Shown here one piece after another: positions 1 to 12,500 of a DNA stretch of 64,000 nucleotides. The notes below the pieces were generated by a model. It saw only the letters and a program-made list of their open reading frames with translations. It was not told the origin of the DNA and did no database searches. Location: NCBI GenBank assembly GCA_003864495.1, contig PEDN01001367.1:124001-188000 (forward strand), in the 5' to 3' direction. This stretch comes from Nemopilema nomurai (taxonomy: Eukaryota > Cnidaria > Scyphozoa > Rhizostomeae > Rhizostomatidae). Position numbers and translations under genes: made by a program. The first letter of the stretch is position 1. Each line of letters begins with the position of its first letter.

Positions 1-3000
1 TTCATCAAATATCTTTCAAAAGGTCTATAATGTGACTACCTATGCCATTATGTAGGACCTGTGATAACTTTTGATCACTTAGAAAAGAATCATCTTGCTT
101 ATAGAAACGGTTCTTATAAACAATCAAAATCTCACGCTCGTGTGTTTCAGAAAGCCACTATGAAGATAGCTTCGAAAAATGGCCAATGTTAGGCCAAATT
201 AAGTCGAAAGGACATATCAATAAGCTTCATTATAACATAAAATTAATTGATGAATACAAGTTGGTGAAGTACTGACGATTTTACGTCTTTTTTCAAGTGC
301 CTCATGAGAAATAAAGTCATGTTCGTTTTGCTCTTTGTTGTAGTCCTCAGTGTATGTTGATAACTAGTTTTAAAACTGAGAAACTTTGGTTGAATTCAAA
401 TATGATTTTCTTGCCACTCTTGATGTCTTAGGTTGCTATCATTGCCATGATTGGTCAATTTACCGCCATCGACCGTTTCATATTCAACAAATTCGATGAC
501 AATGCAGAATAATGAGTGCATTTGCTTTCAAAGAGAGCAGTGCCTGCCAAACGCTTTCAAGACATCGAATGAATTTTTAGACTTTCCCATACCCTGAAGA
601 GGTTTCTCCCTAAGAAATGATTCAAAAAGAAAACATGATGTATGTCACATTGCAAAACAGGTTCCTTATACTGTTAATCGCTTTCTGGTAGCAGTGAAAT
701 TGGATCCAAGAGTTGGTCCTTGTTAATCGTGATAGTGTCGCAGAACTTTGAGCACTGATTCAAACCATAACAGCTCATTTGGATCCTTGAAGTTCGGTTT
801 AAGCATTGATAAATCGCTGGTTAAATCGAGATTGGTGTGGCCTATTGAATCTTTGCTATCTTTTTTAGGTCACAAACGAGTACCAAGCTATGCCCAAATC
901 GATATTTTGAATCCACGTTTAGATTCAAAAAGCACTGTTAAGATTGGCTTAGATTTTATAACAAGAACTATCGCGTTTCGAAAGCTTTGTTCAGGATTTC
1001 ACCGGCATACGAACAACTTTCTAGCGGTGGTTAGAGGGTCTGTCTATCAATTTTAGTCCTGTGCAAACAAATGAAACGCTGTTTAATATGGTATCTTCAG
1101 ATTACAGGTGGATTGAACTAACAAGCGTAGAGGCAGGTGACAAAACTTTGTAGATTCTCTCTATCCTTTTTCAACGTTTGGACGAAGACTTGTGAGCTGA
1201 CTTTCTAGATCAATAATAAGCAAACAGTTAAAAGCTTTTGGCGATTATCAGAAAAAGATAAGCACGAGAGATAATCGGATAGCTAAATCCCTACCTTCTT
1301 TTAACTGAAAAACTATAATTTTAGTCACAAAATTAAGTCAAAATGGTTATGATTTCATAGATAATAAGAAGATTTCAAGCAATGGCCTTTTTTGCATCTC
1401 CAGATAGAAAGGACAACTCAGGCTTTTACTTATGCTTTTCTCACAAGTTTTATTTCCGATGTCTGAATTTCAATCCACTATGATATTGCGTTTTAATTGT
1501 AGTCTGTTTAGAAGACCGTTGATCGTTTTTACGAAGCATAAATTTTTCAACAAAAGCCATCGCGTTTTTGCGTCTATTTTCTTTACCAGCAAAATGACTA
1601 TGGTATATTCTGAAAGCATCCGAATTTGAGTTCCTTTCGATTGATTTTGCATTTGCATTGTAGTGGGTCGCATTTCCTTTTGGAATTTTCACAAAGCAGT
1701 CAAACTTTGGCATATTTGACGTTCACCATTTCCCAATTGGCAACTGCATGCAGAATTGCTAAAATACCACCAATAAATGATACGACATCAACAGGCAAAT
1801 TCTCTTCTGGTAAGCAACCGTTAAATTGTCAAATTTCTGGAAATGTCGAATTTTTCTGAAGATATTTCCAGATGCTAGAATTGCCGAAAAGTGGAGCTGT
1901 CGTAGGTATGAATGCAAGCTTAAGAGTGACCGTGTAAGGTTGAACAAGCTATTACGTACCGTTATGTATGGCTGCAAATCCAGCGGCTTTTCCCTACACA
2001 AATCAGCAGGTATGAAACAACAGTACTGACTCCCATTGCAAGCTGCGCGCGTTTAACTATCACCCGCATGAATATTTAATCTTACATTAAGAAAACAAGC
2101 TGCTATTCAGTTTACAAAGAGCAGTTACCACGGCCATGTACTCTCGCATTCGCGTGACGGCTTGGATGCTGCAATTTCTGTTACTTTACTGCGTGCAGAC
2201 CCTCGTTGATATAAACATGAATTTGGTTGCCTGAATACGCAGTTCCGCCATGCAGTTACATCGCATGCAGTAACACTACATCACATTGCAATCAAGGGCT
2301 GGCATCGTCTCTTCATACGTGATGCTTGAATCACCTTTATTGCCAGCCAGTCGTTTATTATATTCATTAGGTATAATCGAAGTGGGTGGCTAATGTTTTA
2401 TTTATACGTAGGAGGGTCAGATATTGGAATACGTCCCTTCAATTGTCATTTCGGAATGAATATGAGTCAGCGAATGTAAAGTGCAAATAGAGACTTAGGA
2501 ATACAGAAATAGAGACTTGACAAGCCACTGAAAGATTGAAATGCAGTCTTCCCGAGAGGATAGCTGTTGTTTATTATTTCCAATTTTTACTCGTTTTTAT
2601 AATCGTTGAAAAATGTCTAAAGCTTATAATTATAGTAGCATTCTAATAGCGATAGCAGCTGCTTCTAATTCCAGCAGTTGTAATGTAGAAATCATGAGCA
2701 GCCAAGAAATATCATTTCCTTGATCCGTAATTCTAGTCACCCTCAATGCATCTGGTAATTTCCATCTAGTATCACAATCGAGAGTTGTAAATCGCAAATC
2801 CTGTTTTTATGCTTGATAGTAACCTCACTCGAAGCAGAAAGAAGAGAACAGTGTGAAACAAGGCAGATGTAATAAGAGAATTGGACAAGTCAACAGAAAA
2901 TGCACCTGTTCTTGCATCACACAGAGTTCCATTGTTTGGTCATTTTCAGTCCGTGTAAACAACTTGCAGCTTCATCTGCCTTCACCTACACAGCCCCAAA

Positions 3001-6000
3001 TCATTTGCTTCTCTGAATAATTTTTCAGTTCCTTATACTGACGTCATTTCACTCGCTCTTAACGTATTTAGGCCAGTAAAATAAGCATGCTAATTTTATT
3101 CAGCAAGACTTAACGGTGCTAACGAGCTGATAACAAAAAGGGCAGCACCAAAATTCAAATATTTGGCTACAGCTTTTGTACGCAACCACCATGGAATTAG
3201 TCAACGTATCAACACTTTGCAGCCAAGCAGTTCCTATTTATAAAACAATTTTACTAACATCTGCTGTTTTCATGCATTAATGGACAAGGTACGCCCAAGA
3301 AGGACAACAGCTGAAGAAAATGGCTGCATGAAGCATGGAAGCTCTCCTCTGAACAGGGGCACAATTAGAGATTAAGGGTGTCAAAAGGGTATTTGCTGCG
3401 ATAATTTGAACTTTTTCCACTATAGAAGTAAAAAATATGATATGATATTTCAGTAAATAAAAAAAAGCGTTGCCTATAACTCGAGAACCTCTCAATCAAG
3501 GAAAGTGAGGCTACAATACGAAGCACGTGGGTTAGATACCGAGCCATATGCAGCCATGCAGCCAAATGTGGAAATCAGATCGATTCATTGCACTTGCAAA
3601 CCCATGAGCCATACGTAATCAGCATTGGTAATTCATATTTGTTGGTACTAATCATATAGAGATACACAACTAGAAAAGTTTACCAATTTTCAAAAAAGGA
3701 TAGAAAAGCCAGGAGTTTGTAGCAGTGGATCAAACACCTCATGCATCAAGACATGCCCCTTTCAGTAGAACATTTTGACAAGACTTTGCTTGGTCTTCAT
3801 GAAATTTCCCACAACGACTGCTTGAAATCTGGTGTGCGCTGTTAGCCCACTCTCTCTCTATACCACTAATCATGATGTAAAAACTGCTTTCACCCAAAGC
3901 CTGTTGAAGCGTTGTGGGTAGTGCGCTCATGAAATTGCATCGAGCAAAATCAAATCTTGCAAAAACTATTTTGTTCATTGAATTTATTTTGGAATAAATT
4001 GATTGTTTCATAACAAATATTAGATATTTTACAGAGGATTTTTCTTCAAACACTTGTCTTCAAATCAGGGCCAATAGTTACGCTTTGATTGCACTCATCG
4101 TTTGAGGGTCAGCAGAGCTGGTAGTGGGACCTCTACCGCACCCCCTATGCTCCTAAGTCACTGTTCTGGATGAATTAATGCTAAAGAGACGGCTATTTGA
4201 AGAGGTGCCGGAGAGGGATATCTAAAACGAAGCTCAAAGCTTTGGTGTAGCTCATTCTTCAGACATTTTGCATAGACCATACCCCAAAGTTAAAACTCGA
4301 TGGAGTGCAGGCTTCTTTTGCCGTGCGTAAGTTAATACAAAGTCGAAGTGCCCTGCATGAAATTTTAAGCAGACTTGAAGATTGCATTGCAGCTGCCTTT
4401 TGAATTTCTCTACAGCTAAAATCTAAACAATGCATCGAAAGCTTAGACGACTTGTCATTGTAACTCAATTTATGTGGAAGAGAAATAGCAATGGCTGATG
4501 CCTAAACGCAATGATTCTCAGCAAAAACCGACCGAGAAAGCTTCAGAATTCGATGTTCGTGTTTACAAGAAACATTTAACAGCGCAGTCAAATCTTTTAT
4601 ATAGCTAGAAAATCAAATTGTTTCCACAATGGCAATTATGATTCTTTTTATTCTGCGTTTAAACAATTGCTGCAGAATTATTGCTCTCAACTGGCCTAAG
4701 TATCTCTGACAAACATCTGACTATATACAAAGGTATATCTAGCATGCTATTCATGTCTTAAACCATCTAGTCTCCTATTCAGTACAACAACATCACAGTT
4801 TATTAATAAACACTTTAGTTAATAGTCTATAGCCTAGATTTTTTCCCTATAAAGTTTCAATCCGCTTAAGATCTTTTGTATTAATTTGCTTCATCCAGAG
4901 CAATAGCTCTTGGCACAAGAGCAACCGAACAAGATATAGAGAAAGCTGTAGATAGCGAAACTCACCGTCTATTAATGCTTTGTGACCATTGTGCCTAAAT
5001 TTTGTCAAAATGCTTCTCCATGTAGTCAGATGAAGCAGGTGTGTATCGCTCCTGTAATAAACTGGAGTGTTTGTCCTTGCAAGGACCGCTTGCGCTGGAC
5101 TTGATGGGATGATATGCCAAAGAAACTGGACACCTGCTGTTGAGTTTGCAACTCTTTTGCTACGGCAAAGTCTTATCAACAATTAAAGTAAATTTGTCTA
5201 TGTCTAATGTTTACTTGAGTAGAGATGTACTAATGTCAACTTAATGACAATGTCGTGCTTGTGTAAACAAATCCTCTAAACTCATACTTTTTTTCTCGTG
5301 ACATAAGTACAGGTATTGTGCGCATTTACAGTCTCTATAGAAAACGCTTGAGTTTCTTTTGCAAGATAAACCTTTATGGATAAACCTTTACTGTGTTTGT
5401 GGTTGACGTGATCTGACTGTGCAAAAAGTTGCTATTTATTAGTTTCCCTCGAAATATGCCGGGTCTTATGTTGTATATTTGGAGTTCAAATTTCGAGAAG
5501 TCACCAAGAAAGCATATTTTCTTCCTCTCTCTTTGAACCCTGTTTCATAATATTTATCTATCTACTTCAGGGCAATCATGATGATTGGTAGGTTTCTTCA
5601 AATCGCCACAATTGTACATGTTACTTGTACGACATATGTTACTTGAATAAACAGCTGGAAAGCAGGCTAAGTAACATAAATAAACAACATTGTGCATATT
5701 AGCTTATTCAAACCTGAAAGTTTATTTTAAAGGTAATGCAATATAGCTTGGCCCAATTTTGCATTTTATGACGCCAGTGTAATGAACAGACCAGGCATTT
5801 CATTGCAAAAGCAACAGTTTCTTTAGTTTTAGAATGTCAGAAGGGGCAAGCTGCGAGGGTACACTTCATCTCTAATATTGAATTGTATGTTCAGTTCTTA
5901 ATCAATATGTTAACAGCAGGTATGCTATAAGATACAATTTCGACATCAATATTGCTGCTTTCTTGGCTTAACCAGGGCCAGTAAAACAGGGGGGCCGGGG

Positions 6001-7511
6001 GTGGGCATGACACGCCAGCAAAAGTTGGTCGCAGTTACTATGAATTCATTGGATTTGATGATCAGAGATAGCTCTATTTTGGACAGTTGCACTGTATTCC
6101 TCCAAGTCCCAAGCAACATAAAGTACTTAACTCTCACTCTATGCATTTAAATGTTATTAATGTGTCAAAATTATCCACCACAAAGAAGCCACCAAGCAAT
6201 TTCCGTTTGTAAGGCAGCGTCAATGACTCAAACTGCAGCGGATCACTTTTTATTGTGCCAAATCTCTTTGTTCCCCTTTGATGAGAAGTAGTCTTTCTAA
6301 CTAACCTGGAATGTATGAGGTTTGAGCGTGTGTTGCCCTTACATGTTCTGTTAGGAGTGATATGAACCGGGCCTTCAAAATCTTGATACCAACAATATTT
6401 CGTAGCGCGAAAACTGACTCTTAGCTTTGTACAGCCAGAAAGCCAGGAATGCTTACAGTGGTTGAGTACTAAAACTTGAGCCCTGCAGCTAAAAATAGAG
6501 CATGATTTACACCAGAAAGTCGATCGATGTGATCAGTGATAAATCATCCAGTGCAATTCAACGACCCTTTTTACTTGCAGAATATATAGAAGAAGTGCAT
6601 TCATTTTAGTTAAGCTTATTGTAATCAAACTACTTATAGGCTACAGAAAAAGCATGCAATGTGTTGTTTATCTTAGAAGTAAAATCCTAAGAAGCAAATT
6701 GCTGGCATGTAGAGAGATAGGCTGAAGAAAATCTTTAAAAAACTCAAGGGGAAAGCAAGCTTCTATGCTAAATTGGGAGTACCTCAGAACTAAAATGGGC
6801 CATCTGAAGTAGATGGGGTTTTAGACTAATTCATACGAGCGTGAGATTGCAATTTTCAATATACATTGTGAGAGTTGTAATGTATTTTCCACGCAGTAGT
6901 GTATGAACAAGCTCAATATCTCCCCCGCAATTACTTATGGCACATACCGTGCGGCGTACTTTGTCGCATCAAATTTTGTTCTACTAAGCACTTCAACAAC
7001 TCCATGGGAAAGAGAGAAACTTTGTTGCTGTACAATTCATCTGGTAAATTCATATTTGCAACCAAAGCGTAAAAAAACAATCGACCAGAAAACAGAATAA
7101 CTTGTGGCTTTTGTTATTTCATGGTAAGTTGGAATCGCTTGGCAACCCTGTTGTTAAATTTGTGTGTGGGCCTACTGAATCGTAATTATGAATTTAAAAA
7201 CAATGGTTGGCAAATGAAATGGAGTGTGCTGATAAACATCCCTAGGAAAATCATCAGAGATGGAAACAAAAATCAAGACAAGGGAAAGAGGGTAAGGATT
7301 CATTGACCAAGCTCGTAAGGTCATGCACGAAGGAATTGCGCTGGGAAGCTATACAGAAGTGGATTTTCATCCTTCCTCCCGACTCAAGAAAGCCACTGAA
7401 GTTCGCACGAGTATTTTTTATCACACGAAAATGGCTTACCCGTTATCTCAAGGAATATCTGGATATTCAAGAAAGCCACGGAGATCTTTCTTTTTGCAGT
7501 TTTCATGTTAT
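1..7511. other. 5' flank without a supported gene
   Basis: I see no reading frame here with a recognisable domain. The open frames are short (about 110 codons at most), many lack an ATG, and they show no family resemblance on either strand. The last 300-400 bases probably include the MEGF8 promoter and 5' untranslated region, since in-frame ATG codons occur at 7323 and 7431 ahead of the start I chose. I saw no RNA gene and no clear tandem array. One short GC-rich patch lies near 5985-6010 in otherwise AT-rich DNA. Confidence 0.5.
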
Positions 7512-9532
7512 ATGGAGTTTGCCATTTTATTGATATTGCTTTTTGATGTATTCGTTTTGGATGGAGTTGATGCACAGGGTTGTCTTGGTCATAAATCCAT
7601 ATTAACATCGTCAAGTGGAGTTATTTATGACAGCGAAGGATATTATAGCAACAAAATTTCTTGCGAGTGGCTTATAAGAGGTGATTACAGATTTTCTTAT
7701 TCATTCCCCGTTTCGGGCTTTGATATTTTTACAGATGTGCTTTGTTTTTGTCCAACATTAGACTGTTAACTAATTATATCATTTGTTTGGTAATTAGTAT
7801 TATTCGTAGGATTTGTTAAGGGGATCAAAATGCTTAAGAATTTTATTATTTAGGAGTTGATTTCGCAAAAGCTGAACATTATATCTCTTAAATTCAAAGA
7901 TAATATTAGACTTTCATGGTTTTATTCGTTGAACGGTTTTTTAACAAATTTGGTAAATAAATTTTCTATTCTAAACTGAAAGTGACTTTTGTAAAATTTA
8001 CAATTTGACCTGATAGCTCACTAATTTCTTAATTTGACAGCCAAGGTGGTGCATCTTTCCTCTTCTGTCAAAAGAAACATTTAAGAAACCATCAAATATC
8101 TCTAGTCTATAATCAGATAAAAATCCTGAAGTTTTTTAAATAACAAAGTGATACTATGCCAAAAGTGATCACAGAAAAGGGGTGGCTTCATTTTGGTAAT
8201 TTTTGATATGTTAATATGTCAAACTAATGGCAAAATGGTAACACTCACAGATTTGAAGTTAAAGGTTTGACAGTGAGACTTTGTTTACATCCATTTTTTA
8301 AATTGTTTAGAATTCTTTTAAGTCATATGTAGCTAGTGCTGTGTGTAAATAACTTTCTGTTTTTTTCTAGCACCATTCAAGAATAAAACAGTTATGATGA
8401 AAACTAAAAGCATTCATTTGGAATGCCAGTATGACTTTTTGTATATTTTTGATGGTGGATCCTACAAATCACCACTACTCGCTACTGTTTCTGGTTTTGA
8501 CATTTTACCAGAAATTGTCTCTACTTCAAATGAGGTTTGTAAATCGTTTTTACTATTGACTCAAAACACAATGTTTAGTTATTTTGATCAGCTGGTGCAT
8601 TAAAAAGCAATGCAATAGGATGCCAAACCTTTTATAACAGAAAATGTTTTTATCCCTATTAGTTATGAGTACAAGTTAGTCAGTACTGAAGTATAAATTT
8701 ACAGGAGATAAGATTTTCTAATAACAGCTTTCTGCTCCTTATTATACTCTCTTTAATAATTTTTAGTTTAGATTTTAATTTGATTTTTATCTTTTGCACA
8801 TATTTTTTATATATAATGTATGAATTTATATAGTGAGCCAGCCTATATTTTATTCTTTTTCAAAAAATATTTAAAGAATTGCTATTTTTGTTACCCTGGC
8901 ATTGAATTGCCTTGCAAGCCTTGGAACTGAATTGCTGGCTTTGTTACTTTTTGTAAACAACAGAGAAGAATGTGAATAACGGAAAGCTTTGTGGCAACCA
9001 AGAGGCTGTAACATCTGTTTTTCTACTTCTTGCAAATCATTTAGGTCTCTAACTAGGTCATGAAGTAAGCAATTCAGCACCCTTGGTGATAAGGTGTTTA
9101 AGGTTGTTGTTGTAAAGCTCTGTACTCATCTTTTATCAAAATTTTGTTATCATATGAAGAAGCAATTTAAATTGATGTAGTAAATTTTTGACTTGCAGAT
9201 TTAACTTTTTCTTTATTAGCATCTTTGATATTTTGGATCTCATTTCCTTTTTTTATAAATTTACATAAACATTTCATCAGAAATTTCACCAAAAATGTAG
9301 TAACTTGTAATTTTTTCAGGTTTTGGTTGTCCTCCAAACTGATTATGCTGCAATAGGGGATGGTTTTAAGTTGTCATATGAAGTTACCAACTGCCCTGGA
9401 AATTGTACAGGAAAGGGAATTTGTGAGAATGGAAAATGTATTTGTAATTCAGGCTACAGTGGGGCATCCTGCCAAAATCAATGGTGTCCATTAGGTTGTA
9501 GTATGGTAGCAGGCAAAGGCACATGTGATCCT
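7512..9532 (+). CDS. MEGF8: MEGF8 exons 1-3: signal peptide, CUB 1, EGF
   Basis: Residues 1-182. Residues 1 to about 24 are a signal peptide with an aliphatic/aromatic core (AILLILLFDVFV) ending near GVDAQG. The CUB domain follows, with CEWLIR split by intron 1 and YDFLYIFDGG in exon 2, the usual CUB D-x-L-x-(I/V)-x-D-G signature. Exon 3 finishes the CUB fold and then gives an EGF-like module with the cysteine pattern CPGNCTGKGIC...CICNSGYSGASC, and opens the next one. Intron 1 is phase 1 (G|GT...AG|CA) and recreates an Ala codon at the position where vertebrate MEGF8 also has Ala. If the start at 7431 were used, the n-region would gain 27 residues containing RKPRR before the hydrophobic core. 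Confidence 0.92.
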
Positions 9533-12500
9533 GTAAGTATTTTTTATTCTGCCTAGAAATTGTAATGATGAGTAGGTTTTAGATATTTCAGTAGAAGTTG
9601 TTGTGGAAGTAGTATCTTGTTTGGAATATTCAGGCTTAAAGCTCTATGTTCGAGCACGAAGTTAAGTCAGTGGGGAAGTTTTAGACAAGGTCATAATATA
9701 AACAGGATTTTAACTCATTGTAAAGTAGATTGTAAAGAGATATGATTAAAATGTGTCATTAATAGCATAAGCAACCCTGTTTGAGCAGATGAATTAAACG
9801 TTCATGGTGATACATATTCTTATGGTGATACAACTGGGAGATTGTGCTATCTAGTATTCCAACCCTATCATGATTAACTTTGTGATATGTTGATCATTTC
9901 CATAATGTCATCCCAAGTTGGTTAGCATTCCAAATGTGGCATTAATGGTACTTGTCAGCGCTTGTTGGTTGTTGAAACCATGTTGGTTTAGAGTATTCTG
10001 CCATCTTTTTTCACTCTCTACCAGCGTGTGTACTACAAATGCAGAAACACAATCCAGCAGATTTCGCATTAGCACCAACAATAACCAAATTATTACTCAA
10101 CCAAACTCTTATTGCTCTGATAAACTCCTACTTCAATGTTCTAATTTACTTGATAAAAATTGAGATTTCTAATGTCTAAAAGTGATTCAAAACTCTTAGT
10201 TGCTCTCATTCACAGACATTATATGAGGACAGAACTAGGCTCATTACACATATTTCATAGGAAACAAATACCAGTGTTGGCAGACAGTTTCTTAAATGCC
10301 CTTTCCATTATGCATTCAAAGGTTTTTGCATTTTTCTTAAATTTCTCAGGTAATGAGCTATTAAATAGTAAAGTAAATATTTGGTTCATATTCAGAGAAA
10401 ATGTTAATGTGCTAGTTTGAAAAATGATGAAAATGTGTTGCTGCAATACGTAATGATGTTTATGGTCAACTGTTTTAAGTTTCAATTCCTAAAGAAAGAA
10501 CTGCATATTGAAAATTTTTTCAGTCTTCTTCATTTGGAAAAGGGTTGTTTTTTAAATTTCGAAAATTGGGCCTACTGAAAAACTTCTGTAAGGTATTGGG
10601 TTGCTTCCTTGCTTTAAAAAAGTTTCATGTTGTTCAAACATTACCAAACCTCTGTACTTAATTTCCTGAAATTTTGGCATTGTGATATCCTTTGAAAGCT
10701 GAAGAGAAATAAGTTAGATGTGAGTATATTGTTTCAGAATTATTCAATAAGCCCCCTTCCAAGAAAAAGTGAAGCCATGAGTTAAAGTTGGACTTTTTTG
10801 TTTTCGTGATTAATGACAGGAGAATGAAGAAATGACAAGGATTGTTTGTATTAAGAGCGTTTCCTTGTCTAAATATTGACCATTGACAATTTCAAGTGGC
10901 AATGCTTTTTCAATCATTAGCTTTTGTTGATGTTTTATTTCCCAAGTAACCAATTCAATATGTGGTGATTTAAGTTTCTTAGGCCCATCCTGTGAGCTGG
11001 GCTCAATTTTGGCTAAAGCCAATGTCGTGTTAATCGAAGTTGGTCGTGATCGAGCAATGTTTGGTCTTAAGTGTTTCATTTAAAAGTTTACCAGCGTTTC
11101 TGTAAAGAGAATTTATTTTCCCCATAATGTTTTTAACGAAATAAAAGAAGGGGTGTTTTCAAAGGAATTTTGTTTTCAAGGAAAAGGTAATCTATTGCTG
11201 GACGATAAGGGCCTACAGATCTTAAGTTTGGATACTCTCTTATGAACGCATTTAAGTTTGCATTCAAGAGCACATTTTAAAATTGTTTTTAAATTTTAAG
11301 TTTGGATATTGAAGTCTGCGACACTTGCAATGCAACTTCGAGTTTGCAAGCGCAGGATAATAATTCTTTTTCAAGAAGAGTTCTCTATTTTTCAAATTGA
11401 CAACAAAGTAAGAGACATATTTTTAAACGAATCGCCGTCGCACACGCAAACTATAGACTTGACAATAGCAGCACTCGGCCTTGGGAATACCCTATTTTAC
11501 GCGTTTTCATTCAATCAAAATTTGGCTGAACAACGCCAGAACAAAGTGGTTAGTTTCAATATCGAAATGGCTGCAGTTAATTTTAATAAATCTTTTGTCC
11601 ATTGGCTGTTCAAAACACAGTTGCCATCATCATTTGCTCTGTCGTTAGGATTCCATGACCTTGAAACTCAATCTCTCTCGTTTGCCAGCTTTTCTTATGT
11701 TTTCATTCGCTGTCTTGGTTTCGACCCAAGTTGCCTTTTGCTATCCAGTATCTTCTTTGCTATCCAATTGCGCTTTGTCTTTCTCTACATTTCCCCCAGA
11801 ATCTTTCATGTGGTAAAGGTAGCCTTCAGAATTTCTCTGCTAGCCAATTATTTCCGTTTCGTATGCATCCATCAGTTCCTCGATGCCGTTGATAGATGCG
11901 CCAATTGATATTACAATAACAGCTTTACCATGGGAGCAGTCATAAATAAGCTGCTGATCTATTCACCTCTGTTTTCAATCGATCTGGAGTTTGTTCTTAT
12001 TTGTGTTTTTGCAGGGTTTGGAAAAATGCATCTGCAATCATGGCTTCAGTGGAGAAGGATGTTCTCTCCCGTCATTTGCCAATGCTGATCCGAACACTTG
12101 GCATTTGCTTTCTTCTGGATCACCACAGTTCAAACCAAGGTCAACTCATGTGACGGGCTACTTTAGCCATTTGGACACAATCTGTATTTTTGGAGGTAGG
12201 CCTAAAAGATGGACATTTGTAGATTTTTCTGTTGAATGCAATGCTATAACAACATGTGATGATTCTTTCTGGTTTTTGTTCCAATATCGTGTAATGAAGT
12301 CTCCCTTAATACGTTGAAACCGTAAATAGCTGTTTTTTCAGGATGAGAATTTCTAGAACATATGAAGAGAAAAACACAGCCATTGTTGAGCTATAACTTG
12401 TTTGTTTCTGTAAAAAGATATCGGTTTAGTGTTAGCCTGAGAATGTGTTTGTATTTGTAAATGCAAAAGATCCGTCGGGGATGCTGACCCCCATCCCTAT

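Noticed and set aside
748..1056. 102-codon frame near the left edge
   Set aside because: It starts on a non-ATG codon, shows no recognisable family and is not longer than chance frames around it.
7323..7511. Upstream in-frame ATGs as the MEGF8 start
   Set aside because: Starts at 7323 or 7431 would place 27 to 63 polar or basic residues ahead of the signal peptide. The ATG at 7512 gives a normal signal sequence, although 7431 cannot be excluded.
11309..11908. 199-codon plus-strand frame in MEGF8 intron 3
   Set aside because: It shows no domain or homology I can recognise and lies in an intron; the opposite strand is equally coding-like.
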